From an uncultured Porphyromonadaceae bacterium (lineage in GTDB: Bacteria > Bacteroidota > Bacteroidia > Bacteroidales > Muribaculaceae): 48,253 nt of DNA. Numbering within the stretch: position 1 is the first letter of the stretch; every line of letters begins with the position of its first letter. The notes under the pieces are model-generated. The model searched no databases, was not told where the DNA came from, and saw only the letters and a list, made by a program, of their open reading frames with translations. Shown piece after piece: positions 16,080 through 24,861 of the stretch. The stretch is taken from the NCBI GenBank assembly GCA_900546365.1, contig URCF01000015.1, forward strand, positions 1 through 48,253. The letters run 5' to 3'. A program made the position numbers and the translations under genes.

Positions 16080-17063
16080 ATGAGCAACAAAAAGGTATTG
16101 GTGACCGGTGCTGATGGGTTCATCGGCTCCCACTTGTGTGAGGCTCTTCTGGCCAAAGGGTATGAGGTCAGGGCTTTGAGCTACTACAACTCGTTCAACA
16201 ACTGGGGATGGCTTGAGGAGATTCATTCGCCGCAGCTGGAAGTGGTGTGCGGCGATGTGCGCGACCCCAATCTGTGCCGCCACATCACCCAAGGGTGCTC
16301 CACGGTGTATCATCTTGCCGCGCTCATAGCCATTCCTTACAGCTATGTGGCTCCCGACAGCTATGTGGACACCAATATCAAGGGCACCCTCAATATGTGT
16401 CAGGCCGCGAGGGACTGCGGTGTGGAGCGGCTTGTGGTCACGAGCACCAGCGAGGTGTATGGCACCGCGCAGTATGTGCCTATCGACGAGCAGCATCCCC
16501 GCCAGCCGCAGAGCCCGTATTCAGCCACGAAGATAGGTGCTGATGCCATTGCTAAAAGTTTCTACAACGCCTTTGACCTTCCTGTGGTGATAGCCCGTCC
16601 GTTCAACACCTACGGCCCGCGCCAGAGTGCCCGCGCCATCATCCCCACCATCATCGGGCAGATAGCATCGGGTGCCAAGGAGATAAAGGTGGGCGATCTT
16701 ACTCCCACCCGTGATTTCAACTTTGTGAAAGATACCGCCCAAGGGTTCATAGCCCTCGGCGAGGCTCCCGGCATCGAGGGCCGCGACATAAATATTGCCA
16801 CAGGCACCGAGGTGAGTATGGAGAAGACCCTTGCCATCATCGCCGAGCTGATGCAGAGCGATGTGCGCTATGTGGTGGATCCCGAGCGGCTGCGTCCGGG
16901 CAAGAGCGAGGTGTTCAGACTGTGCGGCGACAATACGCTCATCTCCGAGCTCACCGGGTGGCACCCCTCCTACTCGCTGCACGAAGGGCTCAAGGCCACT
17001 ATCGACTGGTTTGTGAAACCGGAGAACCTGGCGAAGTATAAAACTGATATCTACAACCGATGA
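16080..17063 (+). CDS. legB: NAD-dependent nucleotide-sugar 4,6-dehydratase, LegB-like
   Basis: The 327-residue extended SDR carries GADGFIGSHL at residues 10-19, the active-site stretch TSTSEVYGTAQYVP near 122-135 and YSATK near 150 for the catalytic tyrosine and lysine. RPFNTYGPRQSARAIIPTII is a signature I associate with LegB, which makes the 4-keto-6-deoxy form of UDP- or GDP-GlcNAc as the first step to legionaminic acid. The next gene overlaps by four bases and encodes a NeuD/PglD-type acetyltransferase, then a NeuB-type synthase, which supports the assignment. The exact nucleotide carrier and sugar are inferred only. Confidence 0.8.
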   Translation: MSNKKVLVTGADGFIGSHLCEALLAKGYEVRALSYYNSFNNWGWLEEIHSPQLEVVCGDVRDPNLCRHITQGCSTVYHLAALIAIPYSYVAPDSYVDTNIKGTLNMCQAARDCGVERLVVTSTSEVYGTAQYVPIDEQHPRQPQSPYSATKIGADAIAKSFYNAFDLPVVIARPFNTYGPRQSARAIIPTIIGQIASGAKEIKVGDLTPTRDFNFVKDTAQGFIALGEAPGIEGRDINIATGTEVSMEKTLAIIAELMQSDVRYVVDPERLRPGKSEVFRLCGDNTLISELTGWHPSYSLHEGLKATIDWFVKPENLAKYKTDIYNR

Positions 17064-17671
17064 GCAGCAGGCTTGCACTGATTGGCAGCGGCGGCCATGC
17101 GGTGTCGCTCCTTGCCATGATGCCTCGTCACATAGAAGTGGCGGGATATGTGGATTTCAAGGCATCCGACACTTTTGAGTTTCCGTGGCTTGGCGATGAT
17201 GAAAAATTCATGCGCCAATGGCCGGAGATGCCGGTGCATATAGCCGTAGTGATGGGTCGCGGAGGCGATATGTCGCTGCGCCGCAGCATAATCGAGCGGT
17301 ATGCCGCCCATCCCATGCCGGTGCTTGTGGCCGAAACGGCTCTTGTCGTTCCCTCCTCGCATATCGGGCAGGGGAGTGCGGTGATGCACCGTGCGGTGGT
17401 CAACGGAGCGAACTTAGGGAGCTGCAATGTGGTCAACACCGGAGCCATTGTGGAGCATGGTGTCACCACCGGCAGCAATGTGTTCATAGGCCCCGGCGCG
17501 GTGATATGCGGCGGCGTGACCATCGGCAGTGATGTGATGATAGGTGCCGGAGCCGTGGTGCGAAACAATGTTGCCATTGCCGACGGTTCCGTAGTGGGAA
17601 TGGGTAGTGTGGTGACTGAAGATATTGAACAATGCGGCGTTTATGCCGGAAATCCGTGCCGACCGTTATGA
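17060..17671 (+). CDS. NeuD/PglD-type sugar N- or O-acetyltransferase
   Basis: The 203-residue protein has an N-terminal PglD-like domain (LALIGSGGHAVSLLAMM) for nucleotide-sugar binding and a C-terminal left-handed beta-helix of hexapeptide repeats (GSNVFIGPGAVICGGVTIGSDVMIGAGAVV) for acetyl-CoA. The histidine in VEHGV is at the place of the catalytic base. In legionaminic-acid pathways the LegH/PglD enzyme acetylates the 4-amino group of the intermediate. It could instead O-acetylate the finished acid, as NeuD does. Four-base overlaps on both sides tie it to the dehydratase and the synthase. Confidence 0.82.
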   Translation: MSSRLALIGSGGHAVSLLAMMPRHIEVAGYVDFKASDTFEFPWLGDDEKFMRQWPEMPVHIAVVMGRGGDMSLRRSIIERYAAHPMPVLVAETALVVPSSHIGQGSAVMHRAVVNGANLGSCNVVNTGAIVEHGVTTGSNVFIGPGAVICGGVTIGSDVMIGAGAVVRNNVAIADGSVVGMGSVVTEDIEQCGVYAGNPCRPL

Positions 17672-18684
17672 CACATACCATCATTATAGCAGAGGCGGGA
17701 GTGAACCACAACGGTTCGCTGGCCACCGCCATCGAGATGGTTCATGCCGCTGCCGCAGCAGGGGTGGACTATGTGAAGTTTCAAACCTTCAAGGCCGAGA
17801 AACTTGTGAGTGCGGGTGCGGCCAAGGCGCAGTATCAGCAGGAGAATTGTCCCGGGATGGGCGACACCCAGCTGCAGATGCTCCGCTCCTTGCAGCTCTC
17901 GTCGGACGATTTCACCATACTCCAAAAGGAGTGCGGGCGTTGCGGTGTAGGATTTCTCTCCTCTCCGTTCGATTTGGATTCCATAGAATTGCTTGCCTCG
18001 CTGGGGATGGACTATTGGAAAGTGCCTTCGGGCGAGATCACCAATCTGCCCTATCTGGAGAAAATCGGTGCGCAACACGCTAAGGTGATTCTCTCCACCG
18101 GATTGAGCACCCTCGATGAGGTGGCGGAGGCGGTGGAGGTGCTGGAGCACAGCGGCACACTGCGCTCCAATATCATTCTGCTCCAGTGCAACACTCAGTA
18201 TCCCACCCCGATGCGAGATGTCAACCTGCGGGCGATGAACAGTCTGGCCACGCTGGGGTGTGGCGCTGTGGGATACAGTGACCATACACCGGGAGAGGAG
18301 GTGCCGATAGCGGCTGTGGCGCTGGGAGCCAAGGTGATAGAGAAGCATTTCACTCTTGACAAATCGATGCCCGGTCCTGACCACAAGGCTTCGCTCGACC
18401 CGCAGGAGCTTACCCTCATGGTGCAATCGGTGCGCAATGTGGAGATGGCTCTCGGCTCGGAGCATAAATGTGTGAGTGCCAGTGAGCAGCCCAATATCGC
18501 TGTGGCGCGGAAAAGTATCGTGGCCGCCTGCCCGATACGCAAAGGTGATACATTTACCAACGAAAATATTACCGCCAAACGCCCCGGCACAGGAGTGTCA
18601 CCGATGCGCTGGCATGAGATTATAGGACGAAAAGCAACGCAGGATTATCTTCCTGATGAACAAATTGCCGCGCCCGAGGTTTAA
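17668..18684 (+). CDS. NeuB/LegI-type nonulosonic acid synthase
   Basis: The 338-residue protein condenses phosphoenolpyruvate with an N-acetylated hexosamine to form a nine-carbon acid. The N-terminal TIM barrel begins IIIAEAGVNHNGSLATA, and KFQTFKAEKLVS, KVPSGEITNLPYLEKI, YSDHTPGEEVPIAAVALGAKVIEKHFTLDKS and GPDHKASLDP are all conserved NeuB-family blocks. A SAF (antifreeze-like) domain closes the protein (AACPIRKGDTFTNENITAKRPGTGVSPM). The ATG at 17668 forms an ATGA overlap with the previous stop and puts the barrel start at residue 5; an earlier ATG at 17632 would add 12 unrelated residues. No CMP-sugar synthetase follows. Confidence 0.88.
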   Translation: MTHTIIIAEAGVNHNGSLATAIEMVHAAAAAGVDYVKFQTFKAEKLVSAGAAKAQYQQENCPGMGDTQLQMLRSLQLSSDDFTILQKECGRCGVGFLSSPFDLDSIELLASLGMDYWKVPSGEITNLPYLEKIGAQHAKVILSTGLSTLDEVAEAVEVLEHSGTLRSNIILLQCNTQYPTPMRDVNLRAMNSLATLGCGAVGYSDHTPGEEVPIAAVALGAKVIEKHFTLDKSMPGPDHKASLDPQELTLMVQSVRNVEMALGSEHKCVSASEQPNIAVARKSIVAACPIRKGDTFTNENITAKRPGTGVSPMRWHEIIGRKATQDYLPDEQIAAPEV

Positions 18685-18703
18685 TTTTAAATACTATCCT
18701 ACT

Positions 18704-19507
18704 ATGAACTATAAAAAACTATTGAGTATTGTGGCTCTCGCAGCCACCATCGGTGGCCTCACATCGTGCGGCTCCACCGACGCCAACAACGATTCGATGT
18801 GGAGCGAGCGTTTGTTCACTCCCGGCAACTATGCCGGCCTAATCACCTACAATGAACAGGGTGTGTGGACCAACTATGCGCTCAACACCTCCGGCCAAAC
18901 TTACGACGGCCTCCATCTTACCTATGCCTATGATGCCGCCGGATCCACTTTCACAGGCATGGTGCCGAGCCGTGTTTACAATCCGGTGGACTACGGTGCG
19001 GATTTCAACACCTATCCCAACTGGGCCGGTGTGATTGACCTCCGCAACGCTGCTGCCGAGGATGTCGCCCCGACATTTGGTGACCCGTTCATGATGGCCC
19101 GTTTCAATCCATCGGAAAGCACCACCTCAATCCCTGCCAAACCGAGTGTGGCCATCAGCTTTGTCACTCCTTTCTACCCCGAAACGATGACAGTGTGCAA
19201 CAGCTCCGCGCTCTACTATGAGATGAAACGCACTTTCACCCCCGACAGCCGTGCCGACAAGGTGCATCTGGTGATCACCGGTGTGCTCGGTGGCAAGAAA
19301 ACCGGCTCTGTGGAAGTGGCTCTCGAGTCGGCTGACAATGGCGAGTATATCACCAAATGGACCACAGTGAGCCTGTCGGCTCTCAATGAAGTGGATTATA
19401 TCTATATGCAGCTTGTGGGTAGCGAAGGTGCAGGCAAAGCAGCTGTTGCCAAATACCCCTACTTCGCAGTCGGCTCGCTTGCATACGCTTTTGGCTATAA
19501 CCAGTGA
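18704..19507 (+). CDS. Lipoprotein of unknown family
   Basis: The 267-residue product has a lipoprotein signal with lipobox LTSC (cysteine near residue 22) followed by GSTDANNDS. The body looks like one beta-rich domain (SMWSERLFTPGNYAGLITYNEQGVW at the start, VDYIYMQLVGSEGAGK near the end) and recalls secreted DUF4465-type or carbohydrate-binding folds, but I cannot place it with confidence. The in-frame ATG at 18656 overlaps the synthase gene and would bury the signal peptide, so 18704 is chosen. It sits 19 bases after the synthase and its stop overlaps the rpoN start by one base. Confidence 0.75.
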   Translation: MNYKKLLSIVALAATIGGLTSCGSTDANNDSMWSERLFTPGNYAGLITYNEQGVWTNYALNTSGQTYDGLHLTYAYDAAGSTFTGMVPSRVYNPVDYGADFNTYPNWAGVIDLRNAAAEDVAPTFGDPFMMARFNPSESTTSIPAKPSVAISFVTPFYPETMTVCNSSALYYEMKRTFTPDSRADKVHLVITGVLGGKKTGSVEVALESADNGEYITKWTTVSLSALNEVDYIYMQLVGSEGAGKAAVAKYPYFAVGSLAYAFGYNQ

Positions 19508-20937
19508 TGAAAGAAGCACTCACCACCTCGTTGTCGCTGTCGCAGCTGCAAACGCTCTCGCCGTTGCAGATGCAGTTTGTGCACGTGCTCGAGATGACCG
19601 GTCCCGAGCTCGAGGATGAGGTGCGCCGTGTGCTTGACGAAAATCCTGCTCTCGAGGTGGCCGACAGTGATGACTTCACCGCTGACCGCCACGACGAGGA
19701 GCAGTTCAATGAAACTCCCGACCAGCTTCAGCTGGCCGACTACCGCTCGGAAGATGACATTCCCCATTATAGGCTTGAGGCCAGAAACTATTCGCCCGAC
19801 TCGCCCTACTATGAGCCTGTGGCCGTGGCCGGTGAAACATTGATTGACTCGCTGCAGGCGCAGCTTGCCGAGCATAATCTCAGCGACACCGACCGCCTTG
19901 TGGCTTCGTTTGTCATCGGCTCAATCGATCCCAATGGCTATATGACGCGCTCTGTGGCCGAGTTGGCCAACGACCTTGCTTTTCAGGAGGGTGTGGATGT
20001 GGATGTGGAGAATGTGCGCCGGGTGTGGCAAATAGTGCGTTCGCTTGAGCCTGCCGGTATCGCCGCAGTGGATTTGCGCGATTGTTTGCTGCTGCAGCTC
20101 AGGCGGTTGCCGGATGCGGATTCGCCCGCAGTGCAGCTTGCCGAGAGCATGGTATCGGACTATTTCGACCTGTTTTCGCGGTTGCGCTATGACAAGCTGC
20201 GCTCAGCCCTGAGTGCCACCGAGGGTGAGCTCAAATCGGCTCTTGACCTTATCCGTACCCTCAATCCCAAGCCCGGCAGCGCTTTTGCCTCGGCGGGCGA
20301 TGATGAGCGGTTGAGGCAGATTTCGCCCGACTTCAGCGTGGAGTGCGAGGACGGAGTGATTACAGTCACTTCGCTCAGCAGAGTGCCCAGGCTGCAGGTG
20401 GAACAGAGTTTTGCCGGCGACATTCATCTGCCCAACAGGATGGGCGACAGTGCCATGAGGTTTGTGCGCCAGCGGCGCGACGAGGCGCAGTCGTTCATTC
20501 AGGTGCTCGATATGCGCAGCTCCACTCTCTATCGCGTGATGACAGCCATTGTCAAATTGCAGCGCGAGTTTTTCGAGAGCGGCGATGTGATGAAGATACG
20601 CCCCATGATTCTCAAGGATGTGTCGGAGCTCACCGGCTACGACCTTTCGGTGATAAGCCGTGCCACCACGGGCAAATATGTGGCCACATCTTCCGGTATC
20701 TACCCGCTGAAATATTTCTTCAATGAGCGTCCCATGGACGGAGCCGAGGCTTCGGCACACGAATTGATGGAGGCCCTGAAGTCAGTGATTGACAGCGAGG
20801 ACAAGCAGCATCCGCTGAGCGACCGCGAAATCACCGACCTGATGAACACCAAAGGGTATGGCGTGGCGCGGCGCACTGTGACAAAATATAGAGAAAAGGC
20901 CGGCATCCCTGTGGGGCGACTCCGGCGCAAAATATGA
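19507..20937 (+). CDS. rpoN: RNA polymerase sigma-54 factor
   Basis: The 476-residue protein has the N-terminal glutamine/leucine-rich activator-interaction region (LSLSQLQTLSPLQMQFVHVLEM), the core-binding domain (AGIAAVDLRDCLLLQLRRL) and the C-terminal DNA-binding domain ending in the RpoN box ARRTVTKYREKAGIPVGRLRRKI. It directs polymerase to -24/-12 promoters and needs an AAA+ activator, one of which is encoded at 14796. The ATG at 19507 shares one base with the lipoprotein stop; a GTG one codon earlier is also in frame. A PAP2 gene overlaps its end by four bases. Confidence 0.95.
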   Translation: MKEALTTSLSLSQLQTLSPLQMQFVHVLEMTGPELEDEVRRVLDENPALEVADSDDFTADRHDEEQFNETPDQLQLADYRSEDDIPHYRLEARNYSPDSPYYEPVAVAGETLIDSLQAQLAEHNLSDTDRLVASFVIGSIDPNGYMTRSVAELANDLAFQEGVDVDVENVRRVWQIVRSLEPAGIAAVDLRDCLLLQLRRLPDADSPAVQLAESMVSDYFDLFSRLRYDKLRSALSATEGELKSALDLIRTLNPKPGSAFASAGDDERLRQISPDFSVECEDGVITVTSLSRVPRLQVEQSFAGDIHLPNRMGDSAMRFVRQRRDEAQSFIQVLDMRSSTLYRVMTAIVKLQREFFESGDVMKIRPMILKDVSELTGYDLSVISRATTGKYVATSSGIYPLKYFFNERPMDGAEASAHELMEALKSVIDSEDKQHPLSDREITDLMNTKGYGVARRTVTKYREKAGIPVGRLRRKI

Positions 20938-21557
20938 TTGTTATGTATAAGATTGCTAAAATCATATCTTTTGTTTTCGGACCTCCCGTTGTGCCGGTGT
21001 ATGGTGTGATAGTGGCTCTATGGCTAAGTATGCTCAGGGTGTTGCCGCTCAGCACAAAGCTGTCGGTGACCGGGATTGTGGCGGTGATGGTGTGCGTGGT
21101 GCCGTTGCTCTGCATCTGGGTGTTGTGGAAGCTCGGATTCCTTTCCGACCCCGCTCTCAAGGAGCAGAAGGAGCGCACTGTGCCGTATATCATCACCCTG
21201 TTGGGGTATCTGTGCTGTGCTGCATTCCTCTATATGAGCAAGGCACCGGTGTGGCTTGTTATGTTCATGGTTGGCGCGGCTCTTGCGGTGGTGATATGCA
21301 TAGTGGTCAACCGTCGCTGGAAAATATCGGCCCACGCAACAGCCATGGGTGGTTTTCTCGCGCTTACCTTTCGCATAGCGGTGAGTCATCTTGCGGTGGT
21401 GGATATGCTCTGGCCGGTGATTGTTGTGGTGCTGCTTTGCGGCATGGTGGCCAGCTCGCGGCTGATAATGAAGCGCCACACTCCCGCGCAGGTGTTCGCC
21501 GGATTTGCGGTAGGGTTCCTGTGCGTGTATCTCTGCTCCAATCTCCCGTTTGTATAA
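20934..21557 (+). CDS. PAP2-family membrane phosphatase
   Basis: The 207-residue protein has about six membrane segments. The three PAP2 motifs are recognisable in altered form: LKEQKERTVPY (usual KxxxxxxRP), ISAHATAMGG (usual PSGH) and SSRLIMKRHTPAQVFAGFAVGF (usual SRxxxxxHxxxD, here with AQVFAG after the histidine). Members dephosphorylate lipid phosphates such as undecaprenyl diphosphate or phosphatidylglycerol phosphate on the outer face of the inner membrane. The last acidic residue of motif 3 is not seen, so activity needs proof. A start at the ATG 20943 is equally possible. Confidence 0.8.
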   Translation: MIVMYKIAKIISFVFGPPVVPVYGVIVALWLSMLRVLPLSTKLSVTGIVAVMVCVVPLLCIWVLWKLGFLSDPALKEQKERTVPYIITLLGYLCCAAFLYMSKAPVWLVMFMVGAALAVVICIVVNRRWKISAHATAMGGFLALTFRIAVSHLAVVDMLWPVIVVVLLCGMVASSRLIMKRHTPAQVFAGFAVGFLCVYLCSNLPFV

Positions 21558-21597
21558 TGACATTTTATTCTACTCAATCATAACACATTTCTACAAT

Positions 21598-22104
21598 ATG
21601 AATCCATTAGTTAGCATCATCATGGGCAGTACTTCCGACCTGCCTGTGCTACAGAAGGCCGCAGTGTTTCTCAACGACATGAAAGTGCCGTTTGAGATGA
21701 ATGCGCTCAGTGCCCATCGCACCCCCGCCGAAGTGGAGGAGTTTGCCCGTGGAGCCGAGGCCCGCGGCATAAAAGTGATTATCGCCGCTGCCGGTATGGC
21801 CGCAGCCCTGCCGGGTGTCATTGCGGCTCTCACCCCTGTGCCTGTGATCGGTATCCCCATCAATTCCTCATTGGACGGCAATGATGCGCTGCTGTCTATT
21901 GTGCAGATGCCTCCGGGCGTGAGCGTTGCCACCGTGGGTATCAATGCGGGTCTCAATGCCGCTGTGCTCGCCACCCAGATTCTGGCTCTCGGCGACAAGG
22001 ATATACATGCCCGTTTAGAGGAGTATCGTGCCGGACTTTCAGCCAAGATTGTCAAGGCCAACCGTGAGCTTAAAGAGGTGAAATATGAGTTCAAAGTCAA
22101 CTGA
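21598..22104 (+). CDS. purE: N5-carboxyaminoimidazole ribonucleotide mutase
   Basis: From the ATG at 21598 the product has 168 residues, the usual class I PurE length. IIMGSTSDLPVLQKAA at residues 7-22 binds the ribonucleotide phosphate, and ALSAHRTPAEVEEFA carries the catalytic histidine. AAAGMAAALPGVIAALTPVPVIGIPI is the third conserved block. The enzyme moves the carboxyl group of N5-CAIR to C4 in purine synthesis. An in-frame ATG at 21550 would overlap the PAP2 gene and add unconserved residues. No purK is next to it. Its end overlaps ispG by 20 bases. Confidence 0.95.
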   Translation: MNPLVSIIMGSTSDLPVLQKAAVFLNDMKVPFEMNALSAHRTPAEVEEFARGAEARGIKVIIAAAGMAAALPGVIAALTPVPVIGIPINSSLDGNDALLSIVQMPPGVSVATVGINAGLNAAVLATQILALGDKDIHARLEEYRAGLSAKIVKANRELKEVKYEFKVN

Positions 22105-23782
22105 TTTCGATTGCCGCCGCCGGTTTACCACCCCTGTACGCGTGGGAAATGTGACCATCGGAGGCGGTGCTCCAGTACAGCTTCAGTCGATGGCGTCCAC
22201 CTCCACCATGGACACCCAAGGGAGCATAGACCAGTCGGAGCGCATAGCCAAAGCCGGGGCGGCGATAGTGCGTCTCACGGCTCAGGGTGTGCGCGAGGCC
22301 AACAATATGATGTTCATCCGTCAGGGGCTTCGCGAACGTGGCGTGGATGTGCCGTTGGTGGCTGATATCCATTTCAACCCCCGCGCCGCTTTTGCCGCTG
22401 CGGAGAAGGTGGAGAAGGTGCGCATCAATCCGGGCAACTTTGTGGATCCCGGGCGCACGTTCCGCAAAATTGAATACACTGATGAGGAGTATGCCGCTGA
22501 GCTGCGGAAAATCGATGAGGCGCTTACTCCGTTTCTTGAGGTGTGCCGCGCCCACGGAACCGCGGTGCGCATAGGTGTGAACCACGGTTCACTCTCCGAC
22601 AGAATCATGAGCCGTTATGGCGACACTCCTGCCGGCATGACCGAGAGTGCCATGGAGTTTCTGCGGGTGTGCGTAAAGCGAGGGTTTACCGATGTGGTAA
22701 TCTCCGTCAAGGCTTCCAATGTGAGGGTGATGGTGGAGACAGTGCACCGCCTTGTGGAGGCGATGGACAGGGAGGATATGCACTTTCCGCTGCATCTCGG
22801 TGTGACCGAGGCCGGTGACGGCGAGGATGGCCGCGTGAAATCATGCGTGGGCATCGGCTCGCTTATGGCCGAAGGTATCGGCGACACCATAAGGGTGTCG
22901 CTCAGCGAGGAGCCGGAGTGTGAACTTCCTGTGGCCCGCAGGCTGCGCGATTATATTGAGCGGCTGTATGAGGCACCCCATATCGAAGGCCAACGTGCCG
23001 AGGGGTTCAACGCTATATGTCCGGTGCGCCGTGCGAGCGCGCAGGTGGGCGTTGTCGGCGGCGATTGCACACCGGTGGTGGTAGGTTCCCGCAAGGATGC
23101 GGAATATGAGCCGGAGCGTTCCCCCGACCTGTTTGAACCGGATTTCGAGCCGCTATGTTTTGATGCGGCTATACCGGTGGAGCAGTGGGGTGAGGTAGAG
23201 CCGGGCAGAATCATCGTGCTGACCTCGTCCCATGCCAACCGTCCCGGCTCCATGCAGAGCGCGCTCCACTCCATGATGATGCGCGGTATCAACAACCCGG
23301 TGGTTCTGAAAGTGGATTACGGTTCGCTTCCGGCCGAGGATGTGGTGGTCCGCGCCTCGGTGGATCTGGGCAGTATGCTTCTCAATGGATTTGCCGACGG
23401 TGTGTGGATTGAGAGCGAGGCTCTCGGAGCATCAGCTTCCGCATCGCTGGCATACGGCATCCTTCAGGCTGCACGGTTGAGAATCACACGCACCGAGTAT
23501 ATATCATGCCCGAGCTGCGGGCGCACCCTGTTCGACCTCCAAAGTACCCTCGCACGGGTCAAGGAGGCCACTTCGTCGCTGCGCGGGTTGAAAATCGGCG
23601 TGATGGGTTGCATTGTCAATGGACCGGGCGAGATGGCCGATGCCGACTACGGATATGTGGGTGCCGGCGCCGGACATGTGAGCCTGTATCGCGGCAAGGA
23701 GTGTGTGGAGAAGAATATCCCCCAGACCGAGGCTGTGCAGCGGCTCGTGGATCTAATCAAGGCCGACGGCAAATGGAAATAG
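22085..23782 (+). CDS. ispG: 4-hydroxy-3-methylbut-2-enyl diphosphate synthase, long form
   Basis: The 565-residue protein is about 200 residues longer than the E. coli enzyme and matches the three-domain form of Bacteroidota, Chlamydiae and plants. The TIM barrel opens with VGNVTIGGGAPVQLQSMASTSTMDT; a middle insert spans about residues 275-430; the iron-sulfur domain has SCPSCGRTLFDL and GCIVNGPGEMADADYGYVG, which supply three cysteines and a glutamate for the 4Fe-4S cluster. It makes HMBPP in the MEP pathway to isoprenoids, which feeds uppS further right. It overlaps purE at its start and ribD at its end. Confidence 0.95.
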   Translation: MSSKSTDFDCRRRFTTPVRVGNVTIGGGAPVQLQSMASTSTMDTQGSIDQSERIAKAGAAIVRLTAQGVREANNMMFIRQGLRERGVDVPLVADIHFNPRAAFAAAEKVEKVRINPGNFVDPGRTFRKIEYTDEEYAAELRKIDEALTPFLEVCRAHGTAVRIGVNHGSLSDRIMSRYGDTPAGMTESAMEFLRVCVKRGFTDVVISVKASNVRVMVETVHRLVEAMDREDMHFPLHLGVTEAGDGEDGRVKSCVGIGSLMAEGIGDTIRVSLSEEPECELPVARRLRDYIERLYEAPHIEGQRAEGFNAICPVRRASAQVGVVGGDCTPVVVGSRKDAEYEPERSPDLFEPDFEPLCFDAAIPVEQWGEVEPGRIIVLTSSHANRPGSMQSALHSMMMRGINNPVVLKVDYGSLPAEDVVVRASVDLGSMLLNGFADGVWIESEALGASASASLAYGILQAARLRITRTEYISCPSCGRTLFDLQSTLARVKEATSSLRGLKIGVMGCIVNGPGEMADADYGYVGAGAGHVSLYRGKECVEKNIPQTEAVQRLVDLIKADGKWK

Positions 23783-24762
23783 ATGCCCGCTATATGGGGC
23801 GTGCCATCCAGCTTGCCCGCAACGGGTTAGGGTATGCGTCACCCAATCCCATGGTGGGTGCCGTGATTGTGCGCCAAGGCCGGATAATAGGGGAGGGGTG
23901 GCACCGCTGCTGCGGTAAGGGTCATGCCGAGGTCAACGCTGTGGCATCAGTGGCAGATGAGGCTCTGCTTCGCGACTGCACCATGTATGTCACGCTTGAG
24001 CCGTGCTCGCACTATGGCAAAACACCGCCCTGTGCCAAACTGATAATAGACAAGCATATACCCCGTGTGGTAGTAGGGTGCCTCGACCCGTTTGAGAAAG
24101 TGAGCGGCAGAGGTGTGGCCATGCTGCGCGAGGCGGGTGTGGAAGTGGTCACCGGCGTGATGGAACAGGAATGCAGGGAGTTGAACCGCGTGTTTATCTA
24201 CGCCCATACCCACCGAATGCCATATGTCACCCTCAAATGGGCTTCCAGTGCCGATGGATGGCTTGATTCCGACCGCGCTGACGGCTCCGGCCCCATGAAA
24301 TTCTCCGCGTCTCTCGGGAGTGTGCTGGTGCATCTGATGCGCAGCCGCAACGATGCGGTGATGGTGGGTAGCGGCACCGTGTTGGCTGATGATTGCAGGC
24401 TGGATGTGAGGCTTGTGGAAGGCCGTTCACCCCGGAGAGTGGTTGTTGACCGCCGTGGAAGGGTGCCGGACGAAGCCGCAGTGCTCCGTGGCGGCGATAC
24501 CATCCTGATTCGCGATTATCCCAATCTCCGCGAGCTGCTTGAAAATCTATATAATAAAGGTGTCACCTCCCTGATGGTGGAGGGTGGTGCTACGCTGCTC
24601 CGCGAGTTTTTGCGCCTCGGATTGTGGTGCGAGGCCAGGGTTGAGCAGTGTCCCTGTCTGCTCGGCACCCGCGGCCGAGGGTATATGCCTATGCCGGAAG
24701 GAGTGGTGAAATCTGTTAGATATTTGGGCAATAATCTGATTTACACCATTTTTCATGGATGA
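23773..24762 (+). CDS. ribD: Bifunctional riboflavin deaminase/reductase
   Basis: The 329-residue protein has an N-terminal deaminase domain with the zinc site GHAEVNAV and CSHYGKTPPCAKLI, and a C-terminal reductase domain with PYVTLKWASSADGW and MVEGGATLLREFL. It carries out two successive riboflavin steps from the pyrimidine released by GTP cyclohydrolase II. The reductase part is slightly short compared with E. coli RibD. The open frame runs back to 23506, but that section overlaps ispG and is not RibD-like; the ATG at 23773 gives a ten-base overlap and EIDARYMGRAIQLARNGLG, the normal N-terminus. Confidence 0.93.
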   Translation: MEIDARYMGRAIQLARNGLGYASPNPMVGAVIVRQGRIIGEGWHRCCGKGHAEVNAVASVADEALLRDCTMYVTLEPCSHYGKTPPCAKLIIDKHIPRVVVGCLDPFEKVSGRGVAMLREAGVEVVTGVMEQECRELNRVFIYAHTHRMPYVTLKWASSADGWLDSDRADGSGPMKFSASLGSVLVHLMRSRNDAVMVGSGTVLADDCRLDVRLVEGRSPRRVVVDRRGRVPDEAAVLRGGDTILIRDYPNLRELLENLYNKGVTSLMVEGGATLLREFLRLGLWCEARVEQCPCLLGTRGRGYMPMPEGVVKSVRYLGNNLIYTIFHG

Positions 24763-24831
24763 ATTGCAAAAGTGTATGTTGCCGGTTACAGAATTTAACT
24801 ATAAAGCAACATTAGTTAATGAAATTGTTGT

Positions 24832-24839
24832 TAACTTTG
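24832..24839 (+). promoter_or_regulatory. -7 element before the DUF6242 gene
   Basis: TAACTTTG is an exact -7 box 22 bases before the ATG at 24862. A TTAG at 24812-24815 is the nearest -33 candidate, at 16 bases, so the upstream box is weak. Confidence 0.6.
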
Positions 24840-24861
24840 CAGTTTGAAAAATAGCATCATC

